From: an uncultured Christensenella sp.
GTDB lineage: Bacteria > Bacillota > Clostridia > Christensenellales > Pumilibacteraceae
Direction of reading: 5' to 3'
Assembly: GCA_910585055.1 (NCBI GenBank)
Contig: CAJUBY010000035.1
Location: 1 to 19,780, forward strand
Length of the DNA stretch: 19,780 nucleotides
This document shows positions 16,503 to 19,780 of the stretch, one piece after another (within the stretch, counting starts at the first letter, position 1; each line of letters begins with the position of its first letter). Made by a program: the position numbers and the translations under genes. The notes beneath the pieces were generated by a model, which was given only the letters and a program-made list of their open reading frames with translations, searched no databases and was not told the DNA's origin.

Positions 16503-17861
16503 ATGAAACAAAAAATTTTATTGACTTACGTCGAATCGGGGTTCGGACATATATCCTCGATGGACAGTATATACGACGCGCTTAAAGACGCGAGCGCGGA
16601 GTACGAGATACAAAAGAGTTTTATTCTTACCGAAGACGGGTTTAAAAATCTTACGCGTATGAACAAGTTTTTTATCAAACAGGTTCAGAACACCAATAAG
16701 ATACCGTACTTCGGCAGGTTTATATTTCCTATAATCTCGTTGCTCGGCGGACAGAAAGTTATGCGGTTTTTCCACCGTCAGCTTTTTCGTAAGTCGTTTT
16801 TACAGGGACTGGAAGCCATACGACTCAAAAAACCCGACGTAATAGTTACCAATCATTATTTTACCGATCTTTTGGCGGTAGAATATAAACGCAGGATCGA
16901 TAACGGAGTAGGATTGATAAACTACAATCCCGATCCTACGCTCCATACTTTTTGGGATAAGCGCGACGGGATATTCGTAGTAAACAATCCTTTGGCTTAC
17001 GACAAGGCGGTAAGATACGGATTTAAGAAAGATAATCTGCGGTTGGTCACGCCTTGCGTAAGAAAATGCGTCGAAAACGACGGGCTAAACAGAGACCGCC
17101 TTCGAGATAAATTCGGACTCCCGCACGATAAATTCACCGTCGCAATAGCCGACGGCGGTTATATGTTGGGACGCGGTCCGAAGTTTGCGCGTGCGATCAT
17201 CAAAAAAGGACTGCCGATAACGCTGTGTGTTATCACCGGCGACAACAAAAAGCGTTACGAAGAGTTTAAAGCCATCGAAGACGGCAGGAGCAAGATAAAA
17301 ACCGCGCCCGGCATGACGCTCAAAACTTACGAGTTTTTGCCCAATGCTTTCGAACTTTACGGAGCCGCGGACGTATTCCTTACCAAAGGCGGACCCAATG
17401 CGGTGCTGGACAGCATATATATGCATACGCCGGTAATGATCGACTACTGTCCGCACGTTATAGAAGCAGGGACCGTCAAGGTGTTTATAAACGGGCACGG
17501 CTGCGGCGAAACGGTATTCGCACGGCGCAAGGCAATAAAACGCATTAGGGCATTTATGAAAGACAAGTCCGATCTTATGAAATACGAAGAGAATATAGAA
17601 TTGCTGTTATCGGAAGGGAATGGGTCCAGCGCGGTCGCGGACATAATCATAGGCGAAGCGGAAAAACAAAGGCTGGAGTATGAAGCGCGCGGCGAGTATT
17701 TCGATCGGCTGGCAGGCAAATTCGATATAACGGCGGACGACGGCATGGCCGATCCGACGATAGACTGCCAAGACGCCGATCCCGATGACGGAAAATCCGA
17801 TATACATGCGGAAAGCCATGACGAAACGCTTGATATTTCGGACGGAATTGTTGTAAAATGA
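16503..17861 (+). CDS. GT28-family (MGDG synthase/UgtP-like) glycolipid glycosyltransferase
   Basis: The 452-residue protein resembles processive diacylglycerol glycosyltransferases that add glucose or galactose from a UDP-sugar to diacylglycerol at the inner membrane face. The N-terminal half has YVESGFGHISSMDSI with the G-x-G-H loop (13-16) and NYNPDPTLHTFW (140-151). The C-terminal half has TKGGPNAVLDSI (294-305), the nucleotide-sugar-binding Gly-rich motif of this family. Residues after about 395 form an acidic, probably disordered tail not usual in the family. The ATG at 16503 is preferred because the homologous core starts there; a TTG at 16476 overlaps the previous stop. No strong ribosome binding site is seen, so translation may depend on coupling. 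The next gene overlaps its stop by 4 bases. Confidence 0.85.
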   Translation: MKQKILLTYVESGFGHISSMDSIYDALKDASAEYEIQKSFILTEDGFKNLTRMNKFFIKQVQNTNKIPYFGRFIFPIISLLGGQKVMRFFHRQLFRKSFLQGLEAIRLKKPDVIVTNHYFTDLLAVEYKRRIDNGVGLINYNPDPTLHTFWDKRDGIFVVNNPLAYDKAVRYGFKKDNLRLVTPCVRKCVENDGLNRDRLRDKFGLPHDKFTVAIADGGYMLGRGPKFARAIIKKGLPITLCVITGDNKKRYEEFKAIEDGRSKIKTAPGMTLKTYEFLPNAFELYGAADVFLTKGGPNAVLDSIYMHTPVMIDYCPHVIEAGTVKVFINGHGCGETVFARRKAIKRIRAFMKDKSDLMKYEENIELLLSEGNGSSAVADIIIGEAEKQRLEYEARGEYFDRLAGKFDITADDGMADPTIDCQDADPDDGKSDIHAESHDETLDISDGIVVK

Positions 17862-18838
17862 ATACGAAGCGGTATTTGCAAATGTTCGGCGAGCTTGCCG
17901 AACAAGACGCCATTCCGCGCGCGCTTTACGACAGATTGTTCGCCGAGATAGCGGCGGAAGGGAAAATGACAAAGCGCATATACCGTTTGTATCTTGACGA
18001 GCTTGAACGGCTGAGGCTGTTCGATACGGAAGGCGCTCCGTTCGATACGGAAAAAAGCGCAAAGACCGACGGGACATATGTTTATAAACACGAACGTAAT
18101 CCGTTTTGGCATATATTTCACGGGTTTTGGGCGTTTATATTTAAGCTGATAGGTATTTTCGGCGGCGGGATCGTTTTCGGAGTATGGCGTGTAAGAGGCA
18201 GAAAAAACCTTAAAGCACTCGGCGCTTGCATAACGGTGTCCAACCATGTCGGATACCTCGACGCCGTGCTTACCCGGCGTGCGTTGGGGTTTAAAAAACA
18301 GTACATAGTGGTTGCTCCGCACAACTGCAAGTACACGGTCGGCGGCGCGATACTGCGCTCCGCAACGGAACTTCCGCTGCCCGTAAATATAAAGGGCGCG
18401 AGAAAGTTCAACGAAATGCTTCAATACGTTACGGACAAAAAAGCGGCGGTACATTTCTATCCCGAACAGAGCATGTGGATAGACTATGAAAAACCGCGGC
18501 CGTACAAGGACGGTGCGTTTTATTACGCGGAGATGCTGGACGTGCCGGTAGTTCCCGTATTTTACGGTTTTAAACGTCCGCGCGGACTGCGTAAGCTTTT
18601 GCATCTGCCTTGTGCCGCCGTATCGATAGGCGAACCTATCCGTATCGATAAAGAACTGCCGAAGCGCGAGCGCAGATATGATCTGGCACAAAGGGCATAC
18701 GCGTCGTCCGTAAAGCTTTACGAAGAGTTTTACGGCAGACCGCTCGAATATCTTAAACCGTCGGCGGTTCCGGAAGATACGGACGAGGCGATGCGGGAGA
18801 CAGCGGAAATATCCAATCGAAATAATTTAAAGGACTAA
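17858..18838 (+). CDS. PlsC-like 1-acyl-glycerol-3-phosphate acyltransferase
   Basis: The 326-residue protein belongs to the PlsC/LPLAT superfamily, which acylates lysophosphatidic acid at the membrane. Residues 1-85 form a helical, charged extension, and about 92-110 is a membrane helix. The catalytic NH-x4-D motif is NHVGYLD (129-135). The substrate-binding motif appears as FYPEQSMW (200-207), where many members have PEG. The VPVVPVFYG strand (229-237) is also typical. The start codon overlaps the glycosyltransferase stop as ATGA, a sign of translational coupling. Together the two enzymes could make and glycosylate membrane lipid. Another acceptor, such as a glycolipid, is possible. Confidence 0.87.
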   Translation: MNTKRYLQMFGELAEQDAIPRALYDRLFAEIAAEGKMTKRIYRLYLDELERLRLFDTEGAPFDTEKSAKTDGTYVYKHERNPFWHIFHGFWAFIFKLIGIFGGGIVFGVWRVRGRKNLKALGACITVSNHVGYLDAVLTRRALGFKKQYIVVAPHNCKYTVGGAILRSATELPLPVNIKGARKFNEMLQYVTDKKAAVHFYPEQSMWIDYEKPRPYKDGAFYYAEMLDVPVVPVFYGFKRPRGLRKLLHLPCAAVSIGEPIRIDKELPKRERRYDLAQRAYASSVKLYEEFYGRPLEYLKPSAVPEDTDEAMRETAEISNRNNLKD

Positions 18839-18845
18839 AGACGAT

Positions 18846-19661
18846 ATGGCAAAGACGATAGCGATAGCAAATCAGAAAGGCGGCGTGGGAAAGACGACGA
18901 CGTGTGTCAATCTTGCCGCGTATTTTGCGGCGTTCGGGAAACGCGTGCTCATAATAGACAACGATCCGCAGGGCAATGCGTCAAGCGGTTTGGGCGTGGA
19001 AAAGCACAAAGTAAAAAATTCCGTTTACAGCTTGATAATAGGCGACTGCGAAGCGGAAGCCGCCATTATGCAGACCCAAGTGGAAGGTTTGGATATCATC
19101 CCGTCCAATATCGATCTGGCAGGGGCGGAAGCCGAGCTTGTGAGTCTCGAAAAACGCGAAACTTCTTTAAAGCGCGCGATAGCGCCCGTTAAAAGCAATT
19201 ACGATTACATATTTATAGACTGTCCGCCGTTTATAGGATTGTTAACGCTTAACGCGCTTACCGCCGCGGATTCGATCCTTATACCCATGCAGGGCGAGTA
19301 TTTCGCGCTCGAAGGTTTGAGTCAGCTAATGAATACTATCAAGCTGGCGAAAAAAATACTTAACCCTACGCTGGAGATAGAGGGCGTTGTTGTAACGATG
19401 TTCAATTCGCGCACCAACCTCGTAAATTCCGTTGCGGAGGAAATTTCGCATTATTTCGGCAAAAAAGCGTTCAATACACGTATACCGCGCAGTGTACGGC
19501 TTGCGGAGGCTCCGTCGTTCGGAATGCCGATCAGTCAGTTCGATCCTACGTCCGCCGGCGGTATAGCTTACAAAAATCTTGCCGAAGAAGTGCTTAACCG
19601 TAACCGCGACAGCTTTGATCCGATAAAAAACATGTCCGCGCTCAAAAAGAAGATCCAATAA
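18846..19661 (+). CDS. parA: ParA/Soj chromosome-partitioning ATPase
   Basis: The 271-residue protein has the usual Soj length. The deviant Walker A motif KGGVGKTT spans 11-18, the DNDPQGNAS motif 38-46 and Walker B FIDCPP 123-128 (D125). GLDIIPSNIDLAGAE (81-95) and the late RIPRSVRLAEAPSFGMPI are typical of chromosomal ParA. It binds ATP and nonspecific DNA and works with ParB bound at parS to move origins. The gene starts 7 bases after the acyltransferase stop, so it is cotranscribed with lipid genes, which is unusual. A parB gene would normally follow directly, but none starts in the 119 bases left. Those bases hold an IS-like end. Confidence 0.95.
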   Translation: MAKTIAIANQKGGVGKTTTCVNLAAYFAAFGKRVLIIDNDPQGNASSGLGVEKHKVKNSVYSLIIGDCEAEAAIMQTQVEGLDIIPSNIDLAGAEAELVSLEKRETSLKRAIAPVKSNYDYIFIDCPPFIGLLTLNALTAADSILIPMQGEYFALEGLSQLMNTIKLAKKILNPTLEIEGVVVTMFNSRTNLVNSVAEEISHYFGKKAFNTRIPRSVRLAEAPSFGMPISQFDPTSAGGIAYKNLAEEVLNRNRDSFDPIKNMSALKKKIQ

Positions 19662-19673
19662 TACGGTGACTTG

Positions 19674-19697
19674 GATATTGCCGTGGCGATATTGCCG
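19674..19697 (+). repeat. Short direct repeat after parA
   Basis: GATATTGCCG occurs at 19674-19683 and 19688-19697, a 14-base period, just after the parA stop. A possible TATAAT -10 box follows at 19708-19713, with no convincing -35 at the right spacing. The pair could be a regulator site for the next gene. It is not a canonical parS. Confidence 0.45.
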
Positions 19698-19707
19698 CAA
19701 AAATCAT

Positions 19708-19713
19708 TATAAT
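19708..19713 (+). promoter_or_regulatory. Possible -10 box upstream of the IS-like end
   Basis: An exact TATAAT stands alone 24 bases before the inverted repeat. No good -35 hexamer is found 16-18 bases upstream, so the promoter is weak or unreal. It may once have served the gene that followed parA. Confidence 0.3.
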
Positions 19714-19736
19714 AGAAAAAAAGTTCGGTATTGAAA

Positions 19737-19780
19737 TGCACCCCAAAAGTTAGACAAACTTTTGGAGGTGCATTTTTATG
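19737..19780 (+). mobile_element. Probable left end of an IS3-family-like insertion sequence, with orfA start
   Basis: The end reads TGCACCCCAAAAGTTAGACA, which resembles terminal inverted repeats of IS3-family (IS150-type) elements as I recall them. The stretch 19736-19773 is an inverted repeat: ATGCACC plus CCAAAAGTT pairs with AACTTTTGG plus GGTGCAT with one bulge. The right arm contains GGAGGTG, a ribosome binding site, 8 bases before an ATG at 19778-19780 that would open orfA. The transposase lies outside the window, so the call rests on the end sequence and layout. Confidence 0.6.

Noticed and set aside
17444..18691. Long minus-strand open frame opposite the glycosyltransferase and acyltransferase genes
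   Set aside because: It is antisense to two well-motivated genes with conserved motifs, and its translation is low-quality and basic.
18846..19780. parS site near parA
   Set aside because: No sequence close to the canonical TGTTTCACGTGAAACA was found here; the GATATTGCCG repeat is not palindromic.

Overview
The window reads as chromosome of an uncultured, fermentative, Gram-positive (Clostridia-like) bacterium of a gut or plant-fibre habitat. This is inferred from strong Shine-Dalgarno sites, two well-supported TTG starts, textbook sigma-A promoters, a lipobox lipoprotein, large cell-anchored carbohydrate-active proteins, a GT28 diacylglycerol glycosyltransferase and a Soj-type ParA. No rRNA, tRNA or CRISPR is visible. 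Taxonomy below class cannot be decided from the sequence.

Layout. (1) 1-8125 is a small carbohydrate-utilisation locus. A minus-strand pair encodes a large duplicated Cys-repeat lipoprotein (7200 to 3862) and a GH3 glycosidase whose two catalytic domains are in reversed order (3823 to 119). An AraC-family regulator (7313-8125, plus strand) diverges from them. The two promoters share one overlapping -10 region, and a perfect dyad lies where the regulator could bind. Hairpins close the minus operon at the left edge of the window. (2) 8126-10003 holds a two-way hairpin terminator and a minus-strand gene for a Gln/Ala-rich coiled-coil protein with nearly identical 111-bp tandem repeats. (3) 10004-14127 has a strong plus-strand promoter, a leaderless-looking FnIII/GLUG-like protein and a cytosolic type I pullulanase (GH13_14), both with TTG starts, then a clear rho-independent terminator. 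(4) 14128-19661 is a plus-strand operon behind an extended -10 promoter: a GH78-like (alpha,alpha)6 enzyme, a GT28 glycolipid glycosyltransferase, a PlsC-like acyltransferase (4-base overlap) and a ParA/Soj ATPase. (5) 19662-19780 has a short direct repeat and a -10-like box, followed by what looks like the left end of an IS3-type element whose orfA begins at the last three bases.

How the genes may work together. Region 1 suggests regulated capture and hydrolysis of a beta-linked plant glycan at the cell surface. Region 3 suggests intracellular alpha-glucan (glycogen or maltodextrin) debranching. Region 4 joins a glycosidase-like enzyme to two membrane-lipid enzymes and a chromosome-partition ATPase. 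The expected parB is not seen after parA, and an IS-like end sits there instead. No gene-free stretch exceeds 300 bases; the longest are 10004-10292, 14055-14307 and 8126-8311, and the signals seen in them are listed as features.
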